The translations under genes and the position numbers were made by a program. The notes below the pieces were generated by a model that was not told where the DNA came from, did not search any database, and worked only from the letters and a program-made list of their open reading frames with translations. A stretch of 39,944 nucleotides of DNA. Source: Methanobacteriota archaeon. Lineage in GTDB: Archaea > Thermoplasmatota > Poseidoniia > Poseidoniales > Poseidoniaceae. This document shows, piece by piece, positions 18,001 to 25,953 of this stretch. The stretch's first letter is position 1. Every line of letters begins with the position of its first letter. The DNA is taken from assembly GCA_014240385.1 (NCBI GenBank), contig JAAZXA010000095.1, positions 1-39,944 on the forward strand. The letters run 5' to 3'.

Positions 18001-18305
18001 ATGGCACCTTGCCTATTATTGGAGTCAATACTTTCCTAAATCCAAATGCTACCGGCTTCGACGAAGATTCCGCAGACGAGTTCGACATGGAACTTGCTCG
18101 TGCAAATCCTGATGAGAAACTGGCTTGTCTTGAGAGAACTCAAGCGATTCCAAAAGATGAGCAAGCACTCCAGCTCCTGCAACAAGTTGCTAGAGAAGGT
18201 GGCAACGTATTCGAGGAGTTAATGGAGACAACAAAGGTTGCCTCACTTGGCCAAATCACAGATGCACTGTTCGCAGTTGGTGGCCAATATAGAAGGAATA
18301 TGTGA
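15006..18305 (+). CDS. icmF: Fused isobutyryl-CoA mutase (B12 domain - GTPase chaperone - mutase)
   Basis: The 1099-residue protein has the IcmF order. Residues about 15-150 are the B12-binding domain with cobalt-ligand His29 in FDGHDAA. Residues about 190-400 are a MeaB/MeaI-type G3E GTPase with P-loop GFTGTGGAGKS (206-216). The mutase TIM barrel follows from about 540 (AGVFPFKR, NRRFHLLSQG, NGPAPVILAFYLNAAIDQQ). Substrate residues favour IcmF over methylmalonyl-CoA mutase: Gln747 in AQNTCIF stands where the mutase has Arg (VRNTYIF), and Phe stands in the GVFPF segment (564/566). The expected reaction is isobutyryl-CoA to butyryl-CoA, with built-in GTP-driven cofactor loading. ATG 15006 is chosen, but TTG 14976 remains possible for a leaderless mRNA. 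Confidence 0.9.
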   Translation: MQTAEEAVGFSTSTGPVRVITAASLFDGHDAAINVMRRLIQSAGAEVIHLGHDRSAKDVVDCAIQEDAHAIALTSYQGGHMEYMTYIRQLLDDAGCSHVRIFAGGGCTITPPEIRDLHAAGISRIYSPEDGRKMGLLGMIDHLMGIASKVDLISEQRLSTLNEAVTCQDMDKVSLLLTLSESADDATFKEYLEKCRSSSGDVPVIGFTGTGGAGKSSLLDELMLRIQRDNPELKVCLLCVDPTRKRTGGALLGDRIRMNSLSNNNLFMRSLASRGSGSEISTNLDKAIDVAKAVGFDLIFCETSGIGQGSDAITSVADHSIYVMTAEFGAHTQLEKIEMLDVANWVVLNKYEKRGSEDALRAIRKQVRRNRNLFDATDEDLPVVATIASQFADPGIDVLWKKVANVVGANYSEPLGQIGVGKGVIPPERVHYLSEISSVVREYHAQNGSVAEKLRTMQHLETAGKELPSIKSEVEAHLAELRIEIAEASQVVSDFRDLAEQYSSGEFTYYVRGKPFTVSTVTESLSHQMIPRVALPKYTDDGDMYNWISRENAPGHFPFTAGVFPFKRTDELSARMFAGEGEGEKTNRRFHLLSQGQDYVRLSTAFDSVTLYGRDPDRRPDIWGKVGNSGVSIASIDDTKRLYSGFDLCDANTSVSMTINGPAPVILAFYLNAAIDQQVEKHLQLEADASGYRGDLPEGHDGFGLATVGKRGDGMVDAKTYAEIKAKTLQTVRGTVQADILKEDQAQNTCIFSTPFALKMMGDVQQYYIDNGVRNHYSVSISGYHIAEAGANPITQLALTLANGFTYVEYYRSRGMDVAEFAPNLSFFFSNGLDPEYTVIGRVARRIWAVTMRDLYGADAKSQKLKYHIQTSGRSLHAQEIDFNDIRTTLQALLAIQDNANSLHTNAYDEAITTPTEESVRRALAIQLIVNKESGWTKTENPMQGSFIVEELTDLVEEAVLQEFEALSRRGGVLGAMETMYQRGKIQDESMYYEHMKHDGTLPIIGVNTFLNPNATGFDEDSADEFDMELARANPDEKLACLERTQAIPKDEQALQLLQQVAREGGNVFEELMETTKVASLGQITDALFAVGGQYRRNM

Positions 18306-18352
18306 AACAGTTCTACCATTGCTTTGAATAGGGTAGAGGTAAATCCTATCCC

Positions 18353-18541
18353 ATGCCAAAAAACATCGACCACAGCAGCCCCCAAGCGGGAGGAAGAACA
18401 GAAACGCCTACTGCAAGCCAGGTTCTATCAAAGGTCTACAAACAAGTGCTTCGTGAACAACGGATTCACAAAGCCATTGCCGTGCATGTAGAAAAAACCA
18501 CTCGACAAGATGACAATAATTGGCGAATGGTAATCCTCTAG
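18353..18541 (+). CDS. Small basic protein, unrecognised
   Basis: A 62-codon frame starts at ATG 18353, 48 bases after icmF, and ends in a TAG that shares four bases (CTAG) with the stop of convergent fpg. The product is hydrophilic and basic (QVLSKVYKQVLREQRIHKAIAVHVEKTTRQ) with a likely helix and a short beta end. The exact stop-sharing, also seen at two other convergent pairs here, and the start placed neatly after icmF support a real gene. No family is recognised. Confidence 0.5.
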   Translation: MPKNIDHSSPQAGGRTETPTASQVLSKVYKQVLREQRIHKAIAVHVEKTTRQDDNNWRMVIL

Positions 18542-19374
18542 TATTGGCATGAAGAGCAAAAGAAAGTGCTACGCCCCGCTTGGCTGATGCGCTTGATTTT
18601 GCCATCACAATCTTGGCTTTGGCATTCCTCGCCTTCTCTACCATAAACTCTGAAAGAAGCAGGGAAGTATCCGAGGTCGCCATCTACTCCGGCAAAGTCC
18701 TGTAAAGTTGAGCCTCCAACTGCAATCGATGAAAGTAAGATATTTTTGATTGCCTCAACTAACAATGTGCATTTATCTTTTGAGATATTGCAAGCCTTTC
18801 TACGTGGAGATATGCCTACAGTGTTAAGTGCTTCACAAACGTAAATATTGCCTAAGCCTGCAACAATTCTTTGGTCTAATAGTGCTGTTTTTACAGGAGA
18901 TTTCTTAGTTTGGAATGCATCGTACAATACTTCCCCAGTGAATTCTTCAATCAATGGTTCAGGCCCCAAGTGAGCCAATAATTTGTGTTCATAAAGTTCT
19001 GAGGTCTTCAGTAAATCCATGATTCCAAATCTGCGATGGTCGGTATATACCACATCACAACCTGATTCAAGTGAAAACATCACATGGTCATGTTTACCGT
19101 TTTCTGAATTATTAATTCCATCTTCATGAATTGTAAATCGACCACTCATTCCCAAATGACATAACCATGTCAAATCATCTTCCAAGTGTATCAGGAGATA
19201 TTTTGCTCGGCGCGATAAATCCTCAATTATTCTACCTTCCAGTTTTTCCACCATTTCTGAAGGGAAAGGGTATCGCAATCCCAACCGACGTAATTCTACC
19301 GATGTAATTCTTTGATTCAATAAATGAGGTGAGAGACCTCGCATTACGGTTTCTACTTCTGGAAGTTCTGGCAT
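18538..19374 (-). CDS. mutM: Formamidopyrimidine-DNA glycosylase (Fpg/MutM)
   Basis: The 278-residue product is an Fpg/Nei-family bifunctional glycosylase/AP lyase that removes 8-oxoguanine and other oxidised bases. The start is fixed by biology: MPELPEVETV must begin the mature protein, because the proline after Met is the Schiff-base nucleophile, so ATG at 19374 is correct although the frame is open nine codons further. Also seen: HLGMSGRF carrying the conserved lysine-region motif, AGLGNIYVCEALN (helix-two-turn-helix) and a C-terminal zinc finger CQSQDC...GRSTFFCSSCQ. It is the third gene of a nop5-flpA-fpg operon, 11 bases after flpA. Fpg is uncommon in archaea, so acquisition from bacteria is likely. 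Confidence 0.93.
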   Translation of the reverse strand: MPELPEVETVMRGLSPHLLNQRITSVELRRLGLRYPFPSEMVEKLEGRIIEDLSRRAKYLLIHLEDDLTWLCHLGMSGRFTIHEDGINNSENGKHDHVMFSLESGCDVVYTDHRRFGIMDLLKTSELYEHKLLAHLGPEPLIEEFTGEVLYDAFQTKKSPVKTALLDQRIVAGLGNIYVCEALNTVGISPRRKACNISKDKCTLLVEAIKNILLSSIAVGGSTLQDFAGVDGDLGYFPASFRVYGREGEECQSQDCDGKIKRISQAGRSTFFCSSCQY

Positions 19375-19385
19375 CTCTAACCACA

Positions 19386-20102
19386 TCAAATATTGCGGCA
19401 ATGAAAGAGCATGTGGTTATCTTCATAGCCAGCCAAATCTATTTGCTCTATGATTTCCATTCCCGAACTCAACAGCATGTCTGCAACCTTCTCAAACATT
19501 GCTCTTTCACCATCTTCATCCCAACGTTCGCTTGCTGCTTTCAACGAGAATAAACCGCTTCCACCCTTGTTGAGAAACCTCTTACATGCTGAGATAAATA
19601 TGTCAACTTGACTTGCTTGGGCTACATCTTGGAATAGCCAATCTACTCGTTGTGGTTGTATTGCCCCTACAATTGCATGCTTGCGTGCATCAGCCAATAA
19701 TGGAACAAGCCCCGGTCTAGAATGGGCAAGGTAGTTCAAATCTCTTAGACATCTTGGAGCAAGGTCAACAGCAACAATCCTTCCTCTTTTATTATTGTCT
19801 TCGCCGCATAAGATATCATGGAGGTGACTGATTGTGGTGCCATGGCCAGCACCTAGATAGAGAACTTGTGTCCCAGGTAAGGGCAATAGGTCTGAAACAT
19901 GATTTTCAGTTCTCACCAAAGCTGCTCCTAGTTTTGAGCGACTTGGATCCCAACGTCTCCATTCTCCTTCGTCAGTTCGCAGAAGAGTTTCGCCATAGAC
20001 ATTCTTTCTGGGAGTTGCATTGAGAGTCCAAATGGCACGTCCTTGCTTTCGGAAACCAGGCACTATTTCGCGACCTGGAACTTTACCTCGGCGTCCTGCC
20101 AT
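19386..20102 (-). CDS. flpA: Fibrillarin-like RNA 2'-O-methyltransferase
   Basis: The 238-residue product is archaeal fibrillarin, the catalytic subunit of box C/D ribonucleoproteins that methylate ribose 2'-OH in rRNA and tRNA. Seen: the N-terminal beta-domain with NVYGETLL and EWRRWDPSRSKLGAAL, SAM motif VLYLGAGHGTTISHLHDI, and acidic/lysine residues of the catalytic site in VDWLFQDVAQ and GLFSLKAAS. The length is normal. It lies nine bases downstream of nop5, its obligate partner, so both are made together. No L7Ae or guide RNA was recognised in this window. Confidence 0.94.
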   Translation of the reverse strand: MAGRRGKVPGREIVPGFRKQGRAIWTLNATPRKNVYGETLLRTDEGEWRRWDPSRSKLGAALVRTENHVSDLLPLPGTQVLYLGAGHGTTISHLHDILCGEDNNKRGRIVAVDLAPRCLRDLNYLAHSRPGLVPLLADARKHAIVGAIQPQRVDWLFQDVAQASQVDIFISACKRFLNKGGSGLFSLKAASERWDEDGERAMFEKVADMLLSSGMEIIEQIDLAGYEDNHMLFHCRNI

Positions 20103-20111
20103 CTGCTCACC

Positions 20112-21155
20112 TCAACGACGCCTGCCTTTAGGAGGGCGGGGGTGTTCACTCTTGATCTCCAGCATTCTGGCTTCAACTGCTTCAACTGCGGAATCCTTCC
20201 AAATTTCAGCCCCAAATGCATCGCATCGAGCAGCAACGCTGGCTTTTGCAGCAAGCATTCGTGATATTTTTCCACGTATCCACCATGGAGAGCGGGATAT
20301 CCATGGATGCATGAAAATATGACCATGTTTAGGAGGGGGGCTGCCGGTATGGAGATGACTAAAAAATGCCTTTTCTGCACCTAAAATCTGAACTGTTCCC
20401 GCTGGTAGTCTTGCTAATCTCATTCGGCCATGGGCGCTGACACACAGTCGTGCTGCCAATAATGGGCCAAGTAATTTTGATAAAGATGGCAAATGCTTTG
20501 AGGCAAGGTCTCTGATTGAATCTTCCATTTGCTCAAGTTTACCTCTATGACCTCTAACTGAATCCGACCACGCAACCAAGGACTTCCACTCAAGTTCACC
20601 AGGCCCAGTCTCTGGTAATTCACATTCCAATTGTGTTGCTAGGTCTTCGAGAGAAGGGGATTCAGCAATGCTTCTTGCCAAGCGTGCTCGGTCTCTTTCT
20701 ACCCTTGCAGTTGGGAGGAACAATGCAGTCCATTCAACCATTCGTGATTCCATTGTTAACCAAGCAGCCCGTAATTCATCACTAGCCCGAAGCAAATGTT
20801 CCAACCTTCTGTCAGGGTCGCCGGCTGCTTTTGAAACTCCAGCCTCGGACATCACCAATGCTGCTTCATTGAGAGCCTGAATCATCTCCTCATCTGCTTC
20901 TGGGAATTCATGCTCAGGTAATTCAGGGTCGCCGGCTTGGTGTAAACAGGCATCCGGCCATCTATCTGCTAACTTCCGAGCCTCATCAGAAATGCCGCCC
21001 AAACCAATTGTTTCCAAACGGTTGATAATTAGAAATTGGGACATCTTACCAGACCATGCCTCGACATCCAAGGTTTGCCCTTCAGCATCGATAACTATCG
21101 CACAACGCCAATCATATACTATCCAGACCACGTTAGGCCGAGAAGTGCATGGCAT
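20112..21155 (-). CDS. nop5: Nop5/Nop56-like box C/D RNP scaffold
   Basis: The 347-residue product is archaeal Nop5, which bridges fibrillarin, L7Ae and the guide RNA. The conserved Nop domain is clear at about residues 225-315: LLAARLCVSAHGRMRLARLP, TVQILGAEKAFFSHL and PPKHGHIFMHPWI, followed by RGKISRMLAAKASVAARCDAFG. The N-terminal fibrillarin-binding domain and the coiled coil are strongly diverged. The tail ends in a basic PRPPKGRRR, common for Nop5. It is divergent from tfs. The gene pair nop5-flpA is the classic archaeal arrangement. Confidence 0.92.
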   Translation of the reverse strand: MPCTSRPNVVWIVYDWRCAIVIDAEGQTLDVEAWSGKMSQFLIINRLETIGLGGISDEARKLADRWPDACLHQAGDPELPEHEFPEADEEMIQALNEAALVMSEAGVSKAAGDPDRRLEHLLRASDELRAAWLTMESRMVEWTALFLPTARVERDRARLARSIAESPSLEDLATQLECELPETGPGELEWKSLVAWSDSVRGHRGKLEQMEDSIRDLASKHLPSLSKLLGPLLAARLCVSAHGRMRLARLPAGTVQILGAEKAFFSHLHTGSPPPKHGHIFMHPWISRSPWWIRGKISRMLAAKASVAARCDAFGAEIWKDSAVEAVEARMLEIKSEHPRPPKGRRR

Positions 21156-21170
21156 ATGAGTTTAGGGAAC

Positions 21171-21184
21171 TATTCATATGCTGG
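21171..21184. promoter_or_regulatory. Possible shared divergent promoter between nop5 and tfs
   Basis: TATTCATATG lies about 29 bases before tfs ATG 21205, and read on the other strand CATATGAATA lies about 20-27 bases before nop5 ATG 21155. One AT-rich palindromic element may serve both genes. The match to a TATA consensus is weak. Confidence 0.3.
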
Positions 21185-21204
21185 GGCATTCCGCTGTAAT
21201 CTCC

Positions 21205-21558
21205 ATGTTCTGCCCAGAATGTGGTACACTTGCATTTCCAGACACCTCGGGAAACCTCGATTGCCCTAACTACAAATGTGGTTACAAAGGAAGCGCAGAG
21301 AATAAGATTAGAGGCGCTGATGGCAAGGAAATTAATCTTGCAGAAACCATTTCATCCTCCAAAGTTGAAACTCGAGAATACGAAATCATCAATGATGCTG
21401 ATGCCATAATGGGTGTTCTAACCACAGATTCCTATATCTGTCCAAAATGCAATGGCGTCGAAGTATTCTCCGAACTTCACCAAACCCGTGCTAGTGATGA
21501 ACCAGAGACTCGTTTCCTTACTTGCAAGGCTTGTAAGCACGGCTGGAGAGAATACTGA
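21205..21558 (+). CDS. tfs: Transcription factor S (archaeal TFIIS-like)
   Basis: The 117-residue product is TFS, which makes backtracked archaeal RNA polymerase cleave its RNA. An N-terminal zinc ribbon (FCPECG ... CPNYKCGY) resembles RpoM/Rpb9; the C-terminal TFIIS ribbon is ICPKCNGVEV ... FLTCKACKHGWREY. The catalytic acidic tip is intact as QTRASDEPETRF (Asp-Glu). ATG 21205 is chosen because the zinc ribbon begins right after it; an upstream ATG at 21178 would add nine residues. It is probably cotranscribed with the PCNA gene. Confidence 0.93.
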   Translation: MFCPECGTLAFPDTSGNLDCPNYKCGYKGSAENKIRGADGKEINLAETISSSKVETREYEIINDADAIMGVLTTDSYICPKCNGVEVFSELHQTRASDEPETRFLTCKACKHGWREY

Positions 21559-21572
21559 AAGGGGTTTTCCTC

Positions 21573-21580
21573 AATATAAT
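21573..21580 (+). promoter_or_regulatory. Possible TATA box of the PCNA gene
   Basis: AATATAAT occurs 20 bases after the tfs stop and about 62 bases before the PCNA ATG at 21639, which would give a short leader of roughly 35 bases. It could let PCNA be transcribed apart from tfs. Confidence 0.35.
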
Positions 21581-21638
21581 GAAGGGCTTTGCCTTTAGGG
21601 AGATTTATGGACCCCCGCTGAAGAGCGAAGTCTACAGG

Positions 21639-22394
21639 ATGGAACGTGACATGCTCAACATCACAGCTAGACAGGACCTGATGAGGAACATCTTCGACAC
21701 AATAAGTGTCGTAGTAGAAGAAGCAAGATTGGATTTTGCTGAAAATGACATGGAGATTAGGGTAGTGGATCCTTCGCACGTAGCAATGATTCGTATGAAG
21801 GTTGACTCAGCAGCATTTGAGTCATGGGAAGTCGACGAAACATCTCTTGGCCTTGAATTGGTAAAGATGCGTGATTTACTCTCTTTAGGTAATGCTGGTG
21901 ACCTAATAGAAATGAAGCACGATGAAGCAGAAGGCAGAATCAATCTCTCGATGGGAAAAATAGACCGTGTTATCAGACCACTTGACCACTCTACTGTCTC
22001 ACCACCAAATGTTCCAGACCTTGAACTTCCAGCCAGCGTCACACTTTCTGGTGAAGATTTGTCAAAAGCATTGCGAGCAGCCAGACAAGTCGGCGACCTC
22101 GTAAACATTAGCCTAAGTGAAGAGGGGTTGACAATCAACGTAACAGGTGGCGACACAGATAGCGTTAGCGTCATGTACACCAAGGATGAAGTTCAAGAAT
22201 TGAAGTGTGATGGAGCGGTTCGCTCCCAATATAGTCTGACTTACTTACTGCCAATCTCAAAATTGATGAGCGTTGTCGACAGCGTTACTTTGAGATTCGG
22301 CGACAACTTCCCACTAAAAATTGAATATGAGTTCGCAAATGGTGCGGCCGATGTCACATACTTCTTGGCACCTCGTATCGAAGGCGATATCTGA
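21639..22394 (+). CDS. pcn: DNA polymerase sliding clamp PCNA
   Basis: The 251-residue product is the archaeal/eukaryal sliding clamp that tethers replicative polymerase, ligase and nucleases to DNA. Features: two repeated clamp folds, the DNA-side phrase VVDPSHVAMIRMKVD, an interdomain loop near residue 120, and the C-terminal VTYFLAPRIEGDI, equivalent to the LAPRIE end that binds PIP-box partners. The length is standard (about 245-260). ATG 21639 gives MERDMLNITA; the frame is open upstream to 21579, but homologues begin here. It lies downstream of tfs. Confidence 0.93.
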   Translation: MERDMLNITARQDLMRNIFDTISVVVEEARLDFAENDMEIRVVDPSHVAMIRMKVDSAAFESWEVDETSLGLELVKMRDLLSLGNAGDLIEMKHDEAEGRINLSMGKIDRVIRPLDHSTVSPPNVPDLELPASVTLSGEDLSKALRAARQVGDLVNISLSEEGLTINVTGGDTDSVSVMYTKDEVQELKCDGAVRSQYSLTYLLPISKLMSVVDSVTLRFGDNFPLKIEYEFANGAADVTYFLAPRIEGDI

Positions 22395-22456
22395 AATCTG
22401 AAGATAACTACCACCTTTGCGGGTTTCATTGAAAGGTCATAGGTTGTGCCACGGAT

Positions 22457-23551
22457 ATGGAGCAGCCACGAGTATGTGTGCTCATCCCAACCCTGCGTAA
22501 TGCCCAACAATTAGATGTGGTTTTACAATCCTTGAACAATCAGGACTGGAATGGGGAATTAGAAATTGCTTGTGTTGGCCCAACTGGTGATGATGGAGAA
22601 GCAGTTGCTGTCAAACATGGTGCTAGATGGATTGATGACAATGGCAGCCGAAACCGGGCTGATGCCTGTAATGTCGGAATTGAAGCCATTGATTGTGATA
22701 TTTTATTATTCACAGATGATGATGTAATCCCCCCCGCAAATTGGGCTGGAAAACTGATTCGATGGTTCGATAGAGATGAAGTAGGGGGAATTGGTGGTCC
22801 AAATTTTGCACCCGATGAAGATTCCTTTTCCTCAAAATCTGCAGATGTGGCTTTTTGTGCGCGTTGGGTAACCGCTGGAACAAGATACGGCAAAGTCCCA
22901 GTAGGAGAATTAGTAGAAATTGACCATAACCCTGGCTGTAATTCCGCTTATAGAAAGCACATTCTCGATGAAGTGAAAGGGTTTGAAGCAGGTTGTATAG
23001 GTGCAGAAGATGTGGTTATGGACCGTAAAATTCTAGATGCTGGATATAGACTCTGGTTTGATCCAACTGCAATCATGCCCCACAGGAGGAGAAAACCCAT
23101 CAAGCCCTATATGCAACAATTACGAAATTACGGTTATGTTCGAACGTTGGCAAATGCCCGTTGGCCGGCATTGAAGGCTTGGTCTCATTCAGCCATCGCC
23201 CTATTCCCAATCCTGGCAATTTTCGGTATTGCTACTTTCCTGTGGGGATTATCTCAAGGAGGAATAGATTGGTCTGACCCGCTCAACTCCCCCGAAATGG
23301 GTGCCCCTCGAATCGCTGCACATACAACTGCAAGCCTCTTTATCGCCTACATCATAATCTGTTGGTTAGGTGCAATGTTTGGTGCCTCTCCTCATCGAAA
23401 TCTCGCAACAATTCTAATTTCACCTATTATGATATTCATGGCTCATTGGGCCTATGGAACTGGAGTTCTGAAAGGAATGAAACAGATTCATCTTGGAGAA
23501 GGGGCAGCAGCCGGTCTAGGAATTCAAATCGACGATAAGTCAAGAGATTGA
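22457..23551 (+). CDS. Family 2 glycosyltransferase with C-terminal membrane helices
   Basis: The 364-residue product starts with a GT-A fold family 2 glycosyltransferase: VCVLIPTLRNAQQLDVVLQSL, the acidic metal-binding motif LLFTDDDVIPP, and the later GAEDVVMDRKIL that holds the ED catalytic pair. Residues about 245-345 include three hydrophobic spans (IALFPILAIFGIATFLWG, TASLFIAYIIICWLGAMFG, ILISPIMIFMAHWAYG). Such proteins polymerise or transfer sugars at the cytoplasmic membrane for glycan or glycolipid synthesis; the sugar and acceptor are not readable. A membrane protein gene follows after 59 bases. Confidence 0.87.
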   Translation: MEQPRVCVLIPTLRNAQQLDVVLQSLNNQDWNGELEIACVGPTGDDGEAVAVKHGARWIDDNGSRNRADACNVGIEAIDCDILLFTDDDVIPPANWAGKLIRWFDRDEVGGIGGPNFAPDEDSFSSKSADVAFCARWVTAGTRYGKVPVGELVEIDHNPGCNSAYRKHILDEVKGFEAGCIGAEDVVMDRKILDAGYRLWFDPTAIMPHRRRKPIKPYMQQLRNYGYVRTLANARWPALKAWSHSAIALFPILAIFGIATFLWGLSQGGIDWSDPLNSPEMGAPRIAAHTTASLFIAYIIICWLGAMFGASPHRNLATILISPIMIFMAHWAYGTGVLKGMKQIHLGEGAAAGLGIQIDDKSRD

Positions 23552-23610
23552 AAATCACCTTTTCAAGTTGTAAACTAACAGTGGGTTCTTCAGTGAATGT
23601 ATGAGCAGAG

Positions 23611-24009
23611 ATGCCCAAAGGAGCGGGCATTAGCATGAGTTTTGGTTTCAAACAGCGTTTTGAAGCAATGAATAAACCTGTTCAAGACTACCCTGAAGAA
23701 GAAATATGGGGAATCATTAGAACTTGGTTAGTAATTTCCAGAATCGTTGCTTTCATTGCCATGATTGCGATGGCTGAATTACTAGATGATATGATGATGG
23801 CTGGCCTATCAATCAGCCTTTGGTCCTTGATAATTGGTATCCCTATTTTCTTGATTCTTTCACTTAGCATTATTTGGGGAGATCGTTGGATTTCCTCCTT
23901 CCTTGAATCACCAGATAATGAACATGGAAGGAAACGTCAACTATCCACACCTGGAATAGATTCTGGAAAGGAGCAAGTAATGCTCCATCCCATCAAAACC
24001 CGCCGTTAA
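23611..24009 (+). CDS. Small two-span membrane protein, unrecognised
   Basis: The 132-residue product has an N-terminal soluble part (FGFKQRFEAMNKPVQDYPEEEIWG), two hydrophobic helices (about 42-58, LVISRIVAFIAMIAMAE, and 71-89, WSLIIGIPIFLILSLSIIW) and a basic tail. I do not recognise it. An ATG at 23635 (MSFGFKQ) is a plausible alternative start. Its TAA stop shares four bases (TTAA) with the stop of the convergent ABC exporter. Confidence 0.6.
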   Translation: MPKGAGISMSFGFKQRFEAMNKPVQDYPEEEIWGIIRTWLVISRIVAFIAMIAMAELLDDMMMAGLSISLWSLIIGIPIFLILSLSIIWGDRWISSFLESPDNEHGRKRQLSTPGIDSGKEQVMLHPIKTRR

Positions 24010-25841
24010 GCGTCGTGCTGAGTAGCCTGACCTGTGCTATTCTCAAGGTCTCCAGTTTGCACAGCCCACAGGTCTGCATAGACTCCATCTTTTCTGAGCA
24101 AGTCATGATGGGTGCCCCTTTCCACTACAACCCCTTCGACGAGAACTAATATCACATCTGCATCCCTAATAGTGCTAAGTCGGTGGGCAACTGCAACTGT
24201 CATTCTGCCATCCTTGAATTGATTTAGATTACGTTGAATTATTTCCTCAGTTCTAGTGTCAACAGCACTCGTTGCTTCATCCAAAATTAATAATGCTGGT
24301 TTCCTAAGAATCGCTCTAGCCAAGGAAATCCTTTGCCTTTGTCCACCTGAAAGTTTGACTCCACGGTCGCCAACCATCGTATCATAACCAATTTTGAAAG
24401 ACTCGATAAATTCGTCTGCACCAGCCAAGCGGGCTGCTTCTTCGATTTCCTCTTTTGAAGCAGACTGGTTTGAATAGGCGATATTCTCACGCACTGTGCC
24501 ATGGAAAAGGTAAACATCTTGGCTAACATATCCGATTTGTTGTCGCATGCTTGCTAAGGTCAAATCCTGTAAGTCTGTATTATTCATCATAACCTTTCCA
24601 CTATCAGGTTCATAGTATCTTAGAAGCAACTTGACGATTGTTGATTTACCTGCACCTGTTGGTCCAACAATACCCACAGATTGATTTTCCTCCAATGATA
24701 AAGAGATTCCATTCAGAACTTTATTTCCTCCTGGGTAGCCAAAATGAACATCCTCAAAGGTGATGCACTCCGCCTTACCGGCCAAGTCCTTAGCCCCTTC
24801 TTTGTCGATGATCGTTGCTTCGAGGTCAATCATTGCGAATACTCTACGGGCACTTGCTTCGCTTTTCTGGATTTGATTGACTAACATTCCAAGTATGAAT
24901 AATGGCATCGACATTCTTGTGCTCATCAATAGGAAAGTGACATATTGACCTGGAGTGATATCACCATTACCAACTAGCCAACCACCTACTGTTGCCAAGG
25001 CTCCAAATGCAAGGCCAGCAATGACATAAATTCCGGGGAGGAACCGGTTTCTCACCACAGTTGCTTTTATTGCTGCATCCATGTAAGAACCAGATTCAAC
25101 ACCTACTCTTTGGGCCTCATAGGATTGAGCATTGTATGCTTGTACGACTCCCATTCCTGAGATATTGTTGGCGAGTACAGAATTGATATCACCAAATGAT
25201 TGTCTAGTTTCACGATAGCGACGCTGAATACGAGTTGAAAAGAAGTAAACCAATGGCATAATGAAGGCAATTGGAACGAATAATACGATAGTTAACTTCC
25301 AAGACATCCACATCAAGATGACAAAAGCAGCGGAGAAAGTGACGAAAATTCTGATTATCGAAGTAGATGCATCTGAGAGGAAATTCTCTAATTGATTTAC
25401 ATCGGCAGAAAGAACCGACATGATGTCACCTGTTTGTCTATCTTCAAAATATCGCATCTCCATTTTTATCAAGGAATCAAATGCTTTCATCCGAATATCA
25501 TGCTGCAAATATTGAGCCAATGTTTCCCATGAATAATTTGAGATTCCTTGCGAAATTGCTAAGCCGGTAAAAGAGGCAAGAATTAATGCCCCGTACCATG
25601 CAAAATCCTTTATTTCACTTATTTCTCCTCTTAGAACTGCATCAGTCAGTAAACCCATGGCAACGAAAGGAAGCAAGTCACAGGCTCTTGCAACAGCATT
25701 TGCTCCGACGCCAAGGAAGAACCTTTTTTTGTAGGGTTTTATGAAAGGAATAATTCTCCATAATTGCTTCCCAAGGACCTGCTTGTCTCCCGATTCATCT
25801 AGCCCATCATGGCGCTCTCTCGCCTTTTGAGCCTCAGCCAT
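24006..25841 (-). CDS. ABC exporter half-transporter (MsbA/MDR type)
   Basis: The 611-residue product has a six-helix type-1 exporter membrane domain (about residues 40-320) fused to one ABC ATPase: Walker A GPTGAGKST, Q-loop IGYVSQDVYLF, signature LSGGQRQRISLARAIL, Walker B ALLILDEATSAVD and the H-loop AVAHRLSTI. It should work as a dimer, exporting lipids, peptides or drugs with ATP; the substrate is unknown. Start chosen: ATG at 25841 (MAEAQKARERHD); a GTG at 25853 is open. It is divergent from the giant subtilase. Confidence 0.9.
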   Translation of the reverse strand: MAEAQKARERHDGLDESGDKQVLGKQLWRIIPFIKPYKKRFFLGVGANAVARACDLLPFVAMGLLTDAVLRGEISEIKDFAWYGALILASFTGLAISQGISNYSWETLAQYLQHDIRMKAFDSLIKMEMRYFEDRQTGDIMSVLSADVNQLENFLSDASTSIIRIFVTFSAAFVILMWMSWKLTIVLFVPIAFIMPLVYFFSTRIQRRYRETRQSFGDINSVLANNISGMGVVQAYNAQSYEAQRVGVESGSYMDAAIKATVVRNRFLPGIYVIAGLAFGALATVGGWLVGNGDITPGQYVTFLLMSTRMSMPLFILGMLVNQIQKSEASARRVFAMIDLEATIIDKEGAKDLAGKAECITFEDVHFGYPGGNKVLNGISLSLEENQSVGIVGPTGAGKSTIVKLLLRYYEPDSGKVMMNNTDLQDLTLASMRQQIGYVSQDVYLFHGTVRENIAYSNQSASKEEIEEAARLAGADEFIESFKIGYDTMVGDRGVKLSGGQRQRISLARAILRKPALLILDEATSAVDTRTEEIIQRNLNQFKDGRMTVAVAHRLSTIRDADVILVLVEGVVVERGTHHDLLRKDGVYADLWAVQTGDLENSTGQATQHDA

Positions 25842-25953
25842 TGCAGCAGTCACAACTCAACTCCGGTGAAGCCCCGTTTTCAATGCTTGTCATCGATAGA
25901 CTGTTGTTCGCTTTGGACGAACCTTCATGTTGGAGTCGTAGTCTGCAAAAAGC

